A stretch of 64,000 bases of DNA from positions 67,830,765-67,894,764 of the forward strand of contig CM060890.1 in assembly GCA_030762935.1 (NCBI GenBank). Reading direction: 5' to 3'. Source of the DNA: Hymenopus coronatus (taxonomy: Eukaryota > Arthropoda > Insecta > Mantodea > Hymenopodidae). Shown here piece by piece: positions 23,289 through 34,212 of the stretch. Numbering within the stretch: position 1 is the first letter of the stretch; every line of letters begins with the position of its first letter. The notes under the pieces were generated by a model, which worked only from the letters and a program-made list of their open reading frames with translations, ran no database searches and had not been told where the DNA came from. Position numbers and translations under genes: made by a program.

Positions 23289-23472
23289 CTTCTAGAAGCT
23301 CTTGTATAACGTCAAGCTTCGTTGGAAGACGGATAGGAACTCCGGCAAGACATATGCGGAAGTTCCTGAGAAGGCGGACGAGATAGTCTGCCTGTTGCGT
23401 AGTCATATAATCGGCTGTATGAATCAGCATCACAGAAGGCCATGATAAACGTTGCAGTACAGTTAATATAGC
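23289..23472 (-). CDS. Exon of a glutamate/ionotropic receptor-like gene (ANF-receptor domain), downstream exon
   Basis: This exon encodes 61 codons plus one base. It begins after an acceptor (TTTGCTTTGTTTCAG) and ends at a GAAG|GTTTGT donor. The peptide opens AILTVLQRLSWPSVML and contains HTADYMTTQQADYLVRLL and AGVPIRLPTKLDVIQELLE. This resembles the start of the second lobe of an ANF-receptor / iGluR amino-terminal domain, where a loop of the form W-x-S/R-V precedes a short strand and a helix. That domain is extracellular and helps assembly or ligand recognition in iGluRs and some ionotropic receptors. The reading phase at its start (0) matches the end of the exon at 33124-33278. I cannot say which receptor it is; guanylyl cyclase or GABA-B type receptors also use this fold. 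No other exon was found to the left. Confidence 0.75.
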
Positions 23473-23704
23473 CTGAAACAAAGCAAATTTTGCTGTCAAA
23501 GATTAGTGCTCTGAAATCTGCTTCCTTTTGCATCTCAAGTTCTTTACTTTCAAAGTGAATGTGAAGGTTATATTTACCAACAAAGGAATGTAGTGGATAT
23601 AGATGCATATTTTATTTCCATTAAAGTTTCATGGTAACATTCTACAACAAGCGTAAATACCGGCTAAGGTTTAACCAGTAGGCTTTAAAATGACCTTATC
23701 CACA

Positions 23705-25270
23705 TTTTACTTTCTCTGATGCTTATGTGTAGTAAGTAGGGGAAGTATGCATTCCACCCAAAAACTCAACATCGAGTTCACCCGAAATATGCGTTATGAG
23801 ATGCAAATTATTGTTAATAATCTTATTGTTCTACTTCATGCTAATCGAAATACATATTAGCAGAAACGGTGTTAATACTTAATTTCTTATAACTAGAAGG
23901 GAAAAACGAAATATACTATGCTAAAACAGTCAAATGTTTTAAAATATGGCTGCAATGGAATTGAAATCCGTTTCTTTGCATGACCAGGAGTTATGAAGTT
24001 CCCGTATGAGAAAAGTTTAAGTGCTTTAAAACTAAAACCAATAACAGGGAATATCTTGAAAACGGTCAACTCCATGAGGAAATGTATATGAAATAAATCG
24101 TGTGCTTTCAGGAGATCTACATATTTGCATAGTAACTGTTTGTCTACCGCTTAAGATTTACCGTTACGCAAAATTACAGAAAATTCATCCAGGATAAAGT
24201 GATCTTTAAATGCTATTCCCAGAAAAATCAAACTAAACTCTTTATTTATCATGTAAATATCTTAAATATAAGAGATTTTAATAAATATCGTTAGAGTAAT
24301 TTTTGTGAAAACCAAAGTTTTCGATTTGGGGGGGGGGGGTGAGGACATTTTCTTGAAAATCTTCCTGTAGCATCCTTGGAAGATACTGAACTTAAATATA
24401 AAGCTCTGTATTAAACGGAATCTTCGTATTTGAGCTGTGCTACCCCCTCCCCAAACACACACACACAGGAGCCTAACCTTTTTCTAAAAATGCTTTTTAT
24501 AGATTCAGGGGTTTTAAAACATGTATTTCCGGTGAAATTTCTGTATCGAATTTTGGGTGCAATACAGTACCTTCTCTATACATTATGTGCATAGTACGTG
24601 TAGAGAAAGTAAAAAGTCATAAAAAGGTAGGCACATGCGTCTGCGTGTGTGTTTGGGTAAGCAGTATAACTCATAAAAATTGTGGATTAAACACCAAACT
24701 TGACTTTTAAGTTCAGCATCTCAAAAGGTGGAGCACGTAGATTTCAAGAAAATGTCTACATCCTAACTTTTTCATTAGAAATGTATTTTTATTTTCTCAA
24801 AATATAAGTATTTTCTGAAATAATCTCTGTTTAAGGAAGTTATATGGAAAATAAAATGAATATCTGAATAACCTGTAAACCTTTAAAATTAATTTAGCAT
24901 AATTTTGTATAAATCATAAACCTTAAGAGATACCACGTTTACTACACAAAAATGTGTATTTACTCGAATATACGTTTTCATATACTTACGATTTCTAAGA
25001 TATTGGATGTTATTGCTTTAAATTTTCAAGTACTTGCCTGTTTTTAGTGTGAAGTTGTCATTCGTCTTTTTAACGCAGTTACACAGGGAGTAAATTTTCA
25101 GTCATTACACAACTCTTTTTTACAGATTTGACGATTTCTTTTGCCCCCTATATCCTGCTGTGCATGGATATGTATAATAAAAACATTTCTGCTACTATTA
25201 ATATAGATTAAAGATAATATTTTATAGAAAAGTACCACGAGAAAGTCATTTAAACGTAACACAATAAATT
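23705..25270 (+). mobile_element. Family A copy split by a reversed family A copy
   Basis: The 5' part (about 23705-23807: TTTACTTTCTCTGATGC, then TTCCACCCAAAAACTC) is separated from the remainder (about 24613-25270: GGTAGGCACATGCGTCTGCG onward to GAAAGTCATTTAAACG). Between them lies a minus-oriented copy. The outer copy is more diverged than the inner one, consistent with it being older. Confidence 0.75.
23808..24612 (-). mobile_element. Family A copy nested in an older copy
   Basis: It lacks the very first 50 bp or so and begins at ATTATTGTTAATAATC. It continues to the hairpin and ACGTGTAGAGAAAGTAAAAA at its right end. A run of nine Gs near 24331 and CA-rich repeat at 24450-24470 are visible. 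The right junction falls in the outer copy's A-run. Confidence 0.85.
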
Positions 25271-25517
25271 TTAATACATTGTTTCACTTATTTTGTAATT
25301 ACATGATTAATTATTTTAAAAGCTATAACGGTATGGAAATATAAAAATTAATTTATTTATGCGAGACATCAAAATAAAATATATTTTAAAATTTGTATTG
25401 TACTGGATGTTATCGAACTGCAGTTGTAACGTAAATTTTAGGAACTATTAGACTTTTCCTTTCAATATCAACAATTAGGCAAACTGTAGTCCACCTGTAG
25501 CTAATCTGAACAACCTA

Positions 25518-26778
25518 CGAGGGTCGGCTGATAAGTTCCGGACCTCTCAATGAAAACAGCATTTAAACACTTCTTTTTTTGCTTTATTTCTCAAAATAAG
25601 CTCCAGAGAGGCTAATACATTTGTCAAATTGGTGTAGGGCGATGTATCAAGGTCCTAAAAGCAGCTGTTCCCCGCATCTATGATCTCCTCGTTGCTGTGG
25701 AATCTTCGTCCTCCAAGAATTTGTTTGAGGTTTGGGAAAAGGTGGTAGTTACTGAGTACTAGATCTGGCGAATAGCGTGGATGTTCAAGCACTTCCAACT
25801 TTCATTCGCACATTTTTCCCATTATAATGACTGAACGATGGGCCGGAACATTGTCGTGATGAAACAAGTTTTTTCCCCCCTTCCAAATGAGGTATTTTTC
25901 TTTTCCCCTCATTACTCAAACGTTGCAGTAAGCTTACACAACAGTCACCAGTGATTCTTTTACCCTTTTCCAAGTAATCAACAAAAATAACTCCCTATGC
26001 ATCCCAACAGACACTCGCCATAACCTTTTACCAAAATTTGCATTGGCTTTTTTGGAGTTGGTTCACCTGGCGCAATCCACTGTTTTGACTGTGATTTACT
26101 TTTTGGAGTGTAGTGATGTATTCAAGTTTCATCCATGGTAATAAGCCGTCTAAAAAATTCACTGAGATTTTTACGGTAGAACTCCACATGCTTAACAGAA
26201 ACAGTTTTTCTTTGCAACTTTTGATCAGGTGTCAACAAACGCGGCACCCATCTTGCACAGACCTTGTGAAAACTCAAAACATTATTTAAAATATTACCTG
26301 CACGTTCTTTTTATATGTTTAAAGCCTCTTTTATCTCAAACAACTTTAATCTGCGGTCTTTCAGTATTAAATTATTAATTTTTTCAATGATCTCTGGAGT
26401 TGTCACTTCTACAGGGCGAGGCTCATCACTAGTACTCGTACGTCCTATTTTAAAGTCTGCAACCCACCTTTTAACCATCGAATATGAAGGGGCAGAGTAG
26501 CTTAATGCACTGTCCATTTCCTCATTGATTTCTTTAGACTTTAAGCATTTCAAATGGATGTATTTAATCAGTGCTCGTTTTTTCAAATCCTCCATTTTCA
26601 TGAAAACTCTAAAATTGACTTGTTTAAAATGTTGTCATTCGAAAACTAGACAAGCTATTGACTTGTAACTATGCATACAAGTAAGTCTAGAGCTAAATTA
26701 TACGATGCTACCATCCAACTCACCTAGTTAGACTGGCGCCACATTTGTGTGAGGTCCAGCACTTATCAGCCGACCCTT
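25518..26778 (-). mobile_element. Mariner element, full length but inactive
   Basis: The left end CGAGGGTCGGCTGATAAG and the inverted right end CTTATCAGCCGACCC form terminal repeats of about 28 bp. The left is next to TA and the right flank is altered. The length of about 1.26 kb is usual for mariners. The transposase reads on the minus strand from an ATG near 26598. See the separate entry for the broken coding sequence. Confidence 0.92.
25540..26601 (-). pseudogene. Mariner transposase, broken
   Basis: The N-terminal helix-turn-helix part (26601-26311) reads SAPSYSMVKRWVADF and RRLKLFEIKEALNI, then a stop. It continues in frame with KVCARWVPRLLTPDQ and LITMDET (first catalytic Asp), where the expected Trp that follows is a TGA stop. 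Further down, shifts are needed to reach HHDNVPAH (second Asp) and HPRYSPDLVLSNYHLF. There the third catalytic Asp of DD34D is Asn. The protein is therefore dead both by stops and by active-site loss. Confidence 0.9.
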
Positions 26779-26984
26779 TAATAAGTCTCATTGTTGAAAA
26801 CAAAATATGAAGTAAATGGTAGTGTATTTTATAAAATGGTAATGTATGGTATATAAGTTAAAATAAGGCATAATAAGGTCATCATATTGGAGAGCAAGTA
26901 GTGCATATCACTAAATTTGTATAATTGAAAGCACACGAATTTCTATGCAGACATAAAAATACAAAAAAGGATACATCGGTAAAC

Positions 26985-26985
<1 letters not shown>

Positions 26986-27031
<46 letters not shown>
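26986..27031. repeat. (AT)n microsatellite
   Basis: About 23 AT dinucleotides without interruption. Confidence 0.95.
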
Positions 27032-27034
<3 letters not shown>

Positions 27035-27059
27035 AAACAGCCAGGTCGCACTTAGGGCT

Positions 27060-27270
27060 CTAAAGATTACATCAGGATTGTCCCGAAACCCTATGGATTC
27101 TTAATGACCTGCCAGAATAGAATTTAGTTCAGTTCATTGGGGGTACCATCGGGGATGAGAGGGTAATGAAATAGCTGATGGACTTGCTAAACAAAGAAGA
27201 GCTTTACGGAGTATAATTTATTGAACTTCTCGGAGCTCAGTTAGAGGATTAGTTAGTTATTTCTGTAGTT
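27060..27270 (+). pseudogene. LINE RNase H remnant (tentative)
   Basis: The plus-strand frame around 27150-27225 reads GNEIADGLAKQRRALRSIIY. This resembles the C-terminal end of a LINE RNase H domain, where GN-x-x-AD-x-LAK is the typical motif with the last catalytic Asp. The region before it is frameshifted. It may belong to the same LINE group as the fragment at 22545. Confidence 0.5.
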
Positions 27271-27499
27271 CCTAAGTGGAAAATAGCACATCGTTTCGAT
27301 GTTTCCTTGATCAAATGTGAATATCTAGTTCATGAGTTCGCCGCTATGCGCCTTGGTGACGAGGGATAAGCTCGTCGCCCACAGACGGCACTGTAGGATA
27401 AAATCACAACTTACGTACTGAAATATCGCAATTCTGTCCAGAAACCTTCAAGGTATGGGATTCTTTTACTTGCAAATAAATATTACATGGGATCACCAG

Positions 27500-27632
27500 C
27501 TCTACTTCTCTTCCGAAGGGAAGCCATGCTAAGGATTATTGTTTCCGAAAGATCGATCATCCCCGCCCGGTTTGAACCTGCAATCTTGGGTTTTACAGGT
27601 TAGCATGGTAACCACTATACCACGCAGGGTGA
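27500..27632 (-). mobile_element. SINE S1 head fragment
   Basis: The minus strand carries GTGGTATAGTGGTTACCATG and a B-box CAGGTTCAAACC. The short body toward 27510 keeps the CTTCCGAAGGGAAGCCATGC block. It is more diverged than the other S1 copies. Confidence 0.75.
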
Positions 27633-27940
27633 CTCAGAGAAGTTATAAATAATTAGTCTAAAAGAGGACATTATAATTCCAGATTTACAGTATTTTTCAG
27701 AATATAATAGCCCTGCGCCACTCCTCTGCCAAAAGCAGCATGACTTTACAGTTTGGGATTACGAGGTATGTGGCTGGAAACCAACCCTTACAGTTGCAAA
27801 AAACTTCCACTTTCTGGTTCCTGAACACGTTGTGCAGCAACACAACACACTAATTGGACACGCACTAATACGTAACACGAAACTGAATTGCCTACAGAGT
27901 CTACATGAAACGGAGATTTTATTACGTTGCCGTTTGCCCC

Positions 27941-28665
27941 TATAATAATAATAATAATAATAATAATGATAATAATAATAATAATAATAATAATAGTTTA
28001 TTGACAAATAAACATGATATACATGTATCAGGCTTCGTTATGTTTAATTTTTATATACATGTACATTATTGAATTATTAACATTTACATGTTACTCTACA
28101 TTGCACTCCATAATAGATACTATTAACTAAATATTTACAATTTTACAAGGATACATATTCTTTCTATGCCACTTAAAATTAAAATGTATTATTTATAAAT
28201 GTATATATCACTTATAATAAGCGCTAACTAAAATTATACAAAATATTAAAACTCATCAATTCTATATAGGATTTTATTTACTAGATATGTTTTTAAAAGA
28301 GTTATCTTGTGCGGATCTTGTATAATTTGGTAATTTATTGTATAGTATGGCTCCTCTTTACTATTTGTTGCTTTTATTATATTATGGTAGTTACTAATTT
28401 CCCTAGTATTATATTCATAATAGTGTTTGTTTCGGTAACTGCCATTCTGACTCTTTTTAACTAATAATATTAGTCTGAAAAATTAAATGATAATTCTGTT
28501 AAATATTTTCATTTTGAAATATTTCCTTTACAGATTGTCGTCTCTTTAAGTTAAATGTACTTCTTAGTCTTTTTTTCTGAATCACAATTACTCTATTTAA
28601 ATATTCTATAAATGTTCCACCCCAAATTTCTATCCCATATTCAATAATAATTGTTTCCTAATGGT
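27941..28665 (-). pseudogene. LINE 3' fragment with (AAT)n tail
   Basis: On the minus strand, starting near 28660, the frame reads EYGIEIWGGTFIEYLNRVI, then QKKRLRSTFNLKRRQS. This is the conserved region downstream of the reverse transcriptase in Jockey/CR1-type LINEs, equivalent to SYGTVLWGSSS in the element at 51455-55610. A frameshift follows, then a further open piece near 28400-28260. The 3' UTR ends against an (AAT)n array at 27941-27995, which looks like the element's own tail. Confidence 0.7.
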
Positions 28666-29030
28666 TATTTTTCCAGTGGCAGAACGGACGGTTCTGTTTG
28701 AGGGCTATTATGTCTTGGAGAAGACCGCAAAACGCCAAAAAACAGACATGCTAAGCTATTTATTTGAGAACCATGAAAGGAAAGAGTTGAAAGCCTACTA
28801 ATAGTAGTCAAGTTTAGCTGAGAACAACTATTGCTTTTCTCACAGGCCATTCTTGTGTGAAAAAACATCTTAATACAATAGGAGTGCATCGAATTAGCTA
28901 AGTCTACAGATTGTACAGGAATGATTAACAGTGCAAAAAGGTATTGTGAGGTGTTGGCAAAAGGTATCACAGATAGCCTCAGGCTGAATTACGCCCGGAG
29001 AAATGGTAGGAATCTGTATTAAAACAGACA
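28666..29030. other. No gene seen
   Basis: A minus-strand frame of 101 codons at 28970-28665 has no recognisable motif and no supporting splice context. It directly adjoins the LINE fragment and may be more of its degraded coding region. Confidence 0.35.
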
Positions 29031-29034
29031 AGAC

Positions 29035-29580
29035 AAATTACTTCTTGTTAATGAGATACAACTTCTTATCTATTGTCAAATTTCGATGTAGACATAACAA
29101 GCATACACTACGCTAAAGCGGATCGCTATAAGATGGAATTGAAATTCCATGCTCTCTGCATGACTAGGAAAAACCGAATAGCAACTTTCCACTTAAAAAA
29201 ATCATATATTTGAAAATTTAATAACAAAAGAATATTTCGGAAATGATTTACGCCAGAAAGATATTTAATGTAAACTATAACATTTCTTCTGTCTCTTACG
29301 GTTTATGAGTTACAAAATAATTATTCAGAATGAGGAACACTTCACAGAACATTTATGATATACACTACTTTATTTGATATGAAAATATTCTAAAATGTGA
29401 TATTTTAATTTAAATCGTTAGGGCAATTTTTGAAAAACATAGTTTTTCATGAAATATTTTTCATGTAAAGTGTAGCTTGGAGTGGGGATACTTTCTTTAA
29501 CAGTTTTGTATCCTACCCTTGGAAGACTTGTATACTAAGTTTGGAGTTGTACTAGGTTTTAGCATTTTTGGTGTTCTGGA
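29035..29580 (-). mobile_element. Family A copy, old
   Basis: Diverged minus-oriented copy with TACGGTTTATGAGTTAC near 29298, AAATCGTTAGGGCAATTTTT near 29413 and GTAGCTTGGAGTGGGG near 29472. It ends early near the TGTTCTGG segment, so the hairpin end is missing. Confidence 0.7.
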
Positions 29581-29817
29581 AAGGTGGGATCGTTTGAGGT
29601 TCCTAATAACAGAATTTCTAAATTTTCATTACAAAGAAGATTGTTTATTTCACTATTAGAATTTAGACATCTCTTTTGTTAAATACCACTAGTAATTAGA
29701 AATCACAATATAAAGGTGTCTTTGTGTGGCGCCTCGTTCCATTTAAACAATGTTTTTAATTCTAATGTCAATGAGCCGGTAACAAAATAGAAGAAAGAAT
29801 TTAGAATGCCTAAAATA

Positions 29818-30438
29818 CGAGGTATATCCAGAAAGTAAGTTCCGTTTCAATTTATCTCCGCTGCAGCCCTGCGATCGCAGTTCCGCACATACGCTTTGTT
29901 GTGCTTGTTTACAATGTCGGTGTTGATTGAAAATCCTGCCGCTTGTGAAATCAGATCTGTGATTCGTTTTCTGAATGCTAGGAAAGTGAAACCAATTGAA
30001 ATTATAGGCAAATTTGCGATGTTTTCGGACAAAATGCGATGAGTGATTCAATGGGTCCACACACTGCAAATGTGACGAAAAACCTCCCACAGGGATTTGG
30101 CTGGGACGTGTTTGACCATCCTCCGTACAGCCCTGACCTCGCTCCTAGCGACTTTCATCTGTTCTTACATCTCAAGTCTTTCCTTGGTGGTCAACACTTC
30201 AACAATGACGAAGAGCTGAAAGAAAATGTTTCCAACTTTTTGAAGACACAGGTGCAAACTTCTAGAAGAAGGTATACAAAAACTTGTGCCACGCTATGAC
30301 AAATGCCTGCAAAATTTCGGCAGTTATGTGGAAAAGTAGTTTAAGAGTTGTAGAATTTTGTGCAATAAATAATTAGTCTGTATCTGCACACAATTTAATT
30401 TTATTACCAAACGGAACTTACTTTCTGGACGTACCTCG
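29818..30438 (+). mobile_element. Mariner element with a large internal deletion
   Basis: Terminal repeats of about 31 bp (left CGAGGTATATCCAGAAAGTA, right inverted TACTTTCTGGACGTACCTCG) are flanked on both sides by TA at 29816-29817 and 30439-30440. This is a clean target duplication. The element is only 621 bp, about half a full mariner. Confidence 0.95.
29913..30340 (+). pseudogene. Internally deleted mariner transposase
   Basis: The start ATG at 29913 opens a helix-turn-helix region (CEIRSVIRFLNARKVKP). One shift near 30025 leads into NAMSDSMG, which is joined directly to PHTANVTKNLPQGFG. The first fragment normally lies near residue 60 and the second well past residue 230, so the middle of the protein, with the first two catalytic Asp residues, is gone. 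HPPYSPDLAPSDFHLF keeps the third Asp. The C-terminus is close to the usual end after a further shift. Confidence 0.9.
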
Positions 30439-30440
30439 TA

Positions 30441-31499
30441 TGTAATTTTCCGCCCAGCATTTTGATATCCAAAATGTTACCTCTCATACCAGATGGCAAT
30501 GACCTTGTGTTCCCTTTAATGCACCCAGTATGTCGTCTTCAGTGCGATGAACAACTGGAACTCTCTCACAATATCTATGAAATGTCCTTATAAACTCTGC
30601 TGGGAGAGCGTATAGTTCGATTCTTCACCACCAGACGCCAAAGCTGCTTAGAGATGTAAGAGCAGTGTGCTCTATCCACTTCAGTTAGAACTAGTGTGGT
30701 AACTCTTGAGTGTGCCACCAGGAAATTATGGCTGGTAGCCGTTGGTCACTTCGCAGGCATAATTTCTAGCTGCTATAAGTTTGAAGCCAGCCGCCTCAGC
30801 CACATGGGGAGGTATTAACTTATCGTCTTTATAGAGAGGTGTAAACGTTACAGAATATGCCCTGCTTTAATATGTCTGAGACACTCTTTTGGTGAGAAAA
30901 GTCTTTTGCATTTTTATTGCACTTTGTGTCAATCTGTTATTTGTTATTAATATTTTAATTTAGGGTAAAGCAACAAATATCAATATAGCCTTTATTATAG
31001 AGAGGAGGCTGCTAAGACTTATTTTAATTATGGTCAAGAAAATCTTTACGTGTTATTTTTAAACTATTTTTAAATTTAAAAATGTTACTGTTACATGCAT
31101 ATACACCTAAAATGTGCTATGTTTTTCAGAAGTAATACTTGACTGTTTAAATTTCAAGGCGACATTTATGGTCACTTTAGTCAACAAAGAAATGCAATTC
31201 ACATTGATAATTTCAGAATATCAAATTTTCTGAAATCATCTCATTCGTTTATTCACGTTGTCAACAAGAGTACTTGCCTTTCTTTTAAATACAGTTAATA
31301 GCAATGTTTTTAAGAAAGAGTTTAAATCGTGCCTTATGAACAAATGATGTTATGATCTTGATGAATAGTTTAATGTTGATTTATGTGCCGTTAGAATATT
31401 ATCTTTTAATAGTATCAATCTGTACTTTGTGTGGCTTGCGAAAATAAATTGATTTTGCTTATCATGGTTTTCATGATCCTTTGCGTCAGAATTGTTCTG
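30441..31499. other. No gene seen
   Basis: No coding sequence or known repeat recognised. This is intronic sequence of the receptor-like gene if the two-exon model is right. Confidence 0.45.
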
Positions 31500-31655
31500 C
31501 TTACAGACATAAACACAGACGGCCCACACTAATACTTATTTTTAAATGTTTCAGAGGCCTCAAAACGTGTATTTTCGATTAAATCTTGATAACGGTTTCT
31601 TGGTGGAGTGCAATATTTCCTCTATTTACTAAATGTAAGCAGTAGACAAAGCAGC
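31500..31655 (-). mobile_element. Family A end fragment
   Basis: Only the hairpin-side end of a minus-oriented copy is present (CAGAGGCCTCAAAACGTGTA, then GGTGGAGTGCAATATTTCCT, ending GTAGACAAAGCAGC). Confidence 0.7.
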
Positions 31656-32339
31656 AATGAAAATATATGAAAAAGCAGAGTTTCGTTTATACATCACGAA
31701 TAATTCAAACGAATAGGTATTAGCATTCATACACCAAGTAGCAAGTGTTAAGAATACAGTATGTTATGAAACGAGTAATGAGGTACGTGGGAAACAAAAT
31801 TCACTATTATTATCTGAGCAATCTTGTAGTTATCGTGGCGGAGAGGTCAGCAACTAATTACCATAAATGTTCACGCTGCCATGTATCATTTCAGCTCTTT
31901 CCACAGCAATCGATGGATTAAATGCCCAGATAAAGTTTAACTTCAGTTAAATTATTTTAGTATTTGCGGTTAACCTTTATATAAGCAGTAGCTGTAGTAA
32001 CTACCAAAGGAAGGTGTTCTTAAAATCTGCATTGTATTCCATTGAGGAACTTAAAATTACGCCATAGTACATTTGCCCAGAGCCTTCAGTGTTGCAAAAA
32101 GGAAGATAAATGACATGGTCACTTGGTTTTGCGGAGCCGACTAATTGAAAATATTAATTAGGTTTTATGCTAAAACTAATTTCACTTACAGGTAAACTTT
32201 TCCCCAGGATATCATTCCTTGTATCCTCCATACAAGGCTTAGATCGTATTTCTGGTGTCACCAATCTCAGTGATACTCATAACAACAATATGATACCGTA
32301 CAGTAGTAGTAATAATAATAACAACAACAACAACTTTAC

Positions 32340-32710
32340 GACGTTTGCGGAGAGCCATTCAAAACAAATGAAGAGGAATATTGACTGCAGGAATTGTGTT
32401 GATCCATGACAACGCTCGTCCACACGCTGCTGGTACAACCCATCGGCTCCTTGAACAATTTCAATGGGACATTTTCGATCATCCGCCGTACAGTCCTGAC
32501 CTGACACCCAGCTACTTTCACCTTTTCCCTGAACTAAAAACGTGGCTAGAAGGGCAGCACTTTCAAACAAACGAAGATCTCCAAAACAACGTCAATGCTC
32601 ATTTGAAATCATTGGCGGCAACATTTTTTGAAGCGGGTGTTGGAAAGCTTGTGCACAGGTACGATAAATGTCTCATTCTTTTCGGTGATTATGTTGAAAA
32701 GTAACCATAA
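32340..32710 (+). pseudogene. Mariner transposase C-terminal fragment, catalytic Asp lost
   Basis: From about 32358 the plus strand reads AIQNK, a stop, then RGILTAGIVLIHDNARPH (second catalytic Asp of DD34D). The open frame 32381-32704 continues with HPPYSPDLTPSYFHLF and ends GDYVEK before a stop. Exactly 34 residues after the HDN aspartate, the expected third Asp is Tyr. No terminal repeats were found near it, so it is a truncated remnant, probably of a different mariner lineage from the two other copies. Confidence 0.9.
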
Positions 32711-33123
32711 GTGTACAAAACTTATAGTAATAAAATAAATGTTTTATATGAACTTGTCTTTTATTTATAGCCTATTGGAGGTTGAAAAAGATGCTACATC
32801 TTAGATGCTCTTCATTTTTTAATATTTCACCAATTTCAATCAAATTTGAAATGTTTAAGATAAATGTCTTCCAATTCTCATGAATATAATTTATGTTACA
32901 TGCGTGCAGTAATTTGCCATTTTTTTTAATTTTTTTTTTGCGTACAGAGGAGTGATAAAATATTGAGGTATTTTATAGCGGTGGCTACTGATAATAATGA
33001 AACATTTCCTTAAAGCCAATAAGGCTATTATACTAGAGTTTGTTGCAATATGAAAATATTAACACACTGTATGCACTCTATAGACCGTTTGTGTGTGGGC
33101 GTGAAGGAACAAGTTGAACTCAC

Positions 33124-33278
33124 CTGGGCTTTGCTGCGTGGTTGTGATTGAGAGGTAACATGAAGTACGTTGCTAGTTGCAGCTTCACCTGCAAATGGCA
33201 CAACGTGGGTAAGTCCAAATACTTCGGTAACGCTGGCAACAGCGTCCAAGCTGGTAGACTCCGTAGGTCCAAGAAAAC
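33124..33278 (-). CDS. Exon of a glutamate/ionotropic receptor-like gene (ANF-receptor domain), upstream exon
   Basis: This exon is 155 bp: two bases completing a split codon plus 51 codons. It follows a TTATAG acceptor and ends CCCAG|GTGAGTTC, a strong donor. The peptide reads (G)FLGPTESTSLDAVASVTE, then GLTHVVPFAGEAATSNVLHV and SQSQPRSKAQ. A GP-S/T-x-S patch, a helix, then a strand with P and S/T-rich loop is the first-lobe pattern of ANF-receptor / iGluR amino-terminal domains. Phase 0 at its end matches the exon at 23289-23472. The 89-codon minus-strand frame that covers it extends past both splice sites and is not itself the gene. Identity to a specific receptor (for example an antennal ionotropic receptor that keeps this domain) is an inference. 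Confidence 0.75.
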
Positions 33279-33566
33279 CTATAACATTTACCAACACGTA
33301 GCATCTACTGTCATATCATATATATCTTATAGATTAAACTTATTTAATGTTCAAACATTATTGAATCTCCATAACGCTTAATTTTTCAAACTTTAATAAT
33401 TAATTTATAAAATTTAAGCATAATTTCAAAAGCTGTAGTATCATTTTATTTAATGTACCTTTAAGATATACTATAATTTTTTTAAACAAATTGGTAAAAA
33501 ATTGCATCGTATGGAGCAATATAGGAATGGTAGGATATGAAACACTCCAACCTACCGACTCAGAGT

Positions 33567-33865
33567 CGCCCTCCGTGGTGTAATGGTTACTTACCATACT
33601 AACATTATATATCCAAGGTCGCGGGTTCAAACCCGGCGGAGGACGATGGATTTTTTCGGGCGTAAAAATCCTTAGCATGGCTGCCCTCGGAAGGGAAGTA
33701 AAGCCGTTGGTCCCGTGTCGTAGATTTACGGCATGTAAAACAACCTCAAGCCTGATAGAGAGGCCTCTGAGCAAAATTAAGCGGTCTTTCACCCCCAGTA
33801 TAGAATGTGACGATGAGAACCACTGCAGTTATAGAGCGTCCGTAAATAACACTACATTTACATTT
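33567..33865 (+). mobile_element. tRNA-derived SINE S1, with target duplication
   Basis: The head shows CGTGGTGTAATGGTTACTTA and GGTCGCGGGTTCAAACC. The body has CGGAAGGGAAGTAAAGCCGT and TCTATCAGGCTTG's complement CAAGCCTGATAGAGAGG, ending near TAAATAACACTACATTTACA. The flanks TACCGACTCAG (33553-33563) and TACCGACCCAG (33866-33876) look like an 11-bp target duplication with one mismatch. Confidence 0.88.
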
Positions 33866-33899
33866 TACCGACCCAGGGAAAAAAAGAAAAAAACAGAGG

Positions 33900-33995
33900 G
33901 TTAGTCTGGACGGTTACTGAGAATTAAACCCGGAACCTCCCGAATGAGGGCTGCAGGCGTTACTGCCTGAGCTATTCCATTTGGTAACGCGATTT
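33900..33995 (-). mobile_element. tRNA-like SINE head, family S5
   Basis: The minus strand has AATAGCTCAGGCAGTAACGCC, shortened here to TAGCTCAGGCAGTAACGCC as an A-box region, then GGTTCCGGGTTTAATTC as B-box. It does not fold into a clean acceptor stem, so I treat it as a SINE head, not a tRNA gene. Confidence 0.5.
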
Positions 33996-34086
33996 TAGCT
34001 CTTCGAATCAAATGCTTAAATTTAGTAAAAGAAGTTGCTCTTCTGATAGCTATTGCCTGAATATTACATTTTTGAACTTGAATTGT

Positions 34087-34212
34087 ATTACTTTCTCTAG
34101 CCGTATGTACATTCAATGCCAGAGAAGGTATTTGTATTCCACCCAAAAATTCGATGTCAAAATTTCACCGAAAATATATGTATTGAGGTCCAATGATTCC
34201 AAAAAGGCAATT
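34087..34212 (+). mobile_element. Family A 5' fragment
   Basis: It contains TACTTTCTCTAGCCGTATGT, the paired arm GCCAGAGAAGG, and TTCCACCCAAAAATTCGATG. It stops at an A-run followed by another family A start. Confidence 0.8.

Larger units (their letters stand above)
23473..33123 (-). other. Long intron of the receptor-like gene, filled with transposons
   Basis: Inferred intron of about 9.65 kb. The donor is CCCAG|GTGAGTTC at 33124/33123 and the acceptor is TTTCAG at 23473. It contains family A copies, two larger mariner copies and a mariner fragment, LINE remnants at 27060 and 28000, and an S1 head fragment. No additional exon of the domain is needed to bridge the two ends in phase. The adjacent peptides, QSQPRSKAQ and AILTVLQRLSW, join as in the domain family. 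Confidence 0.65.
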
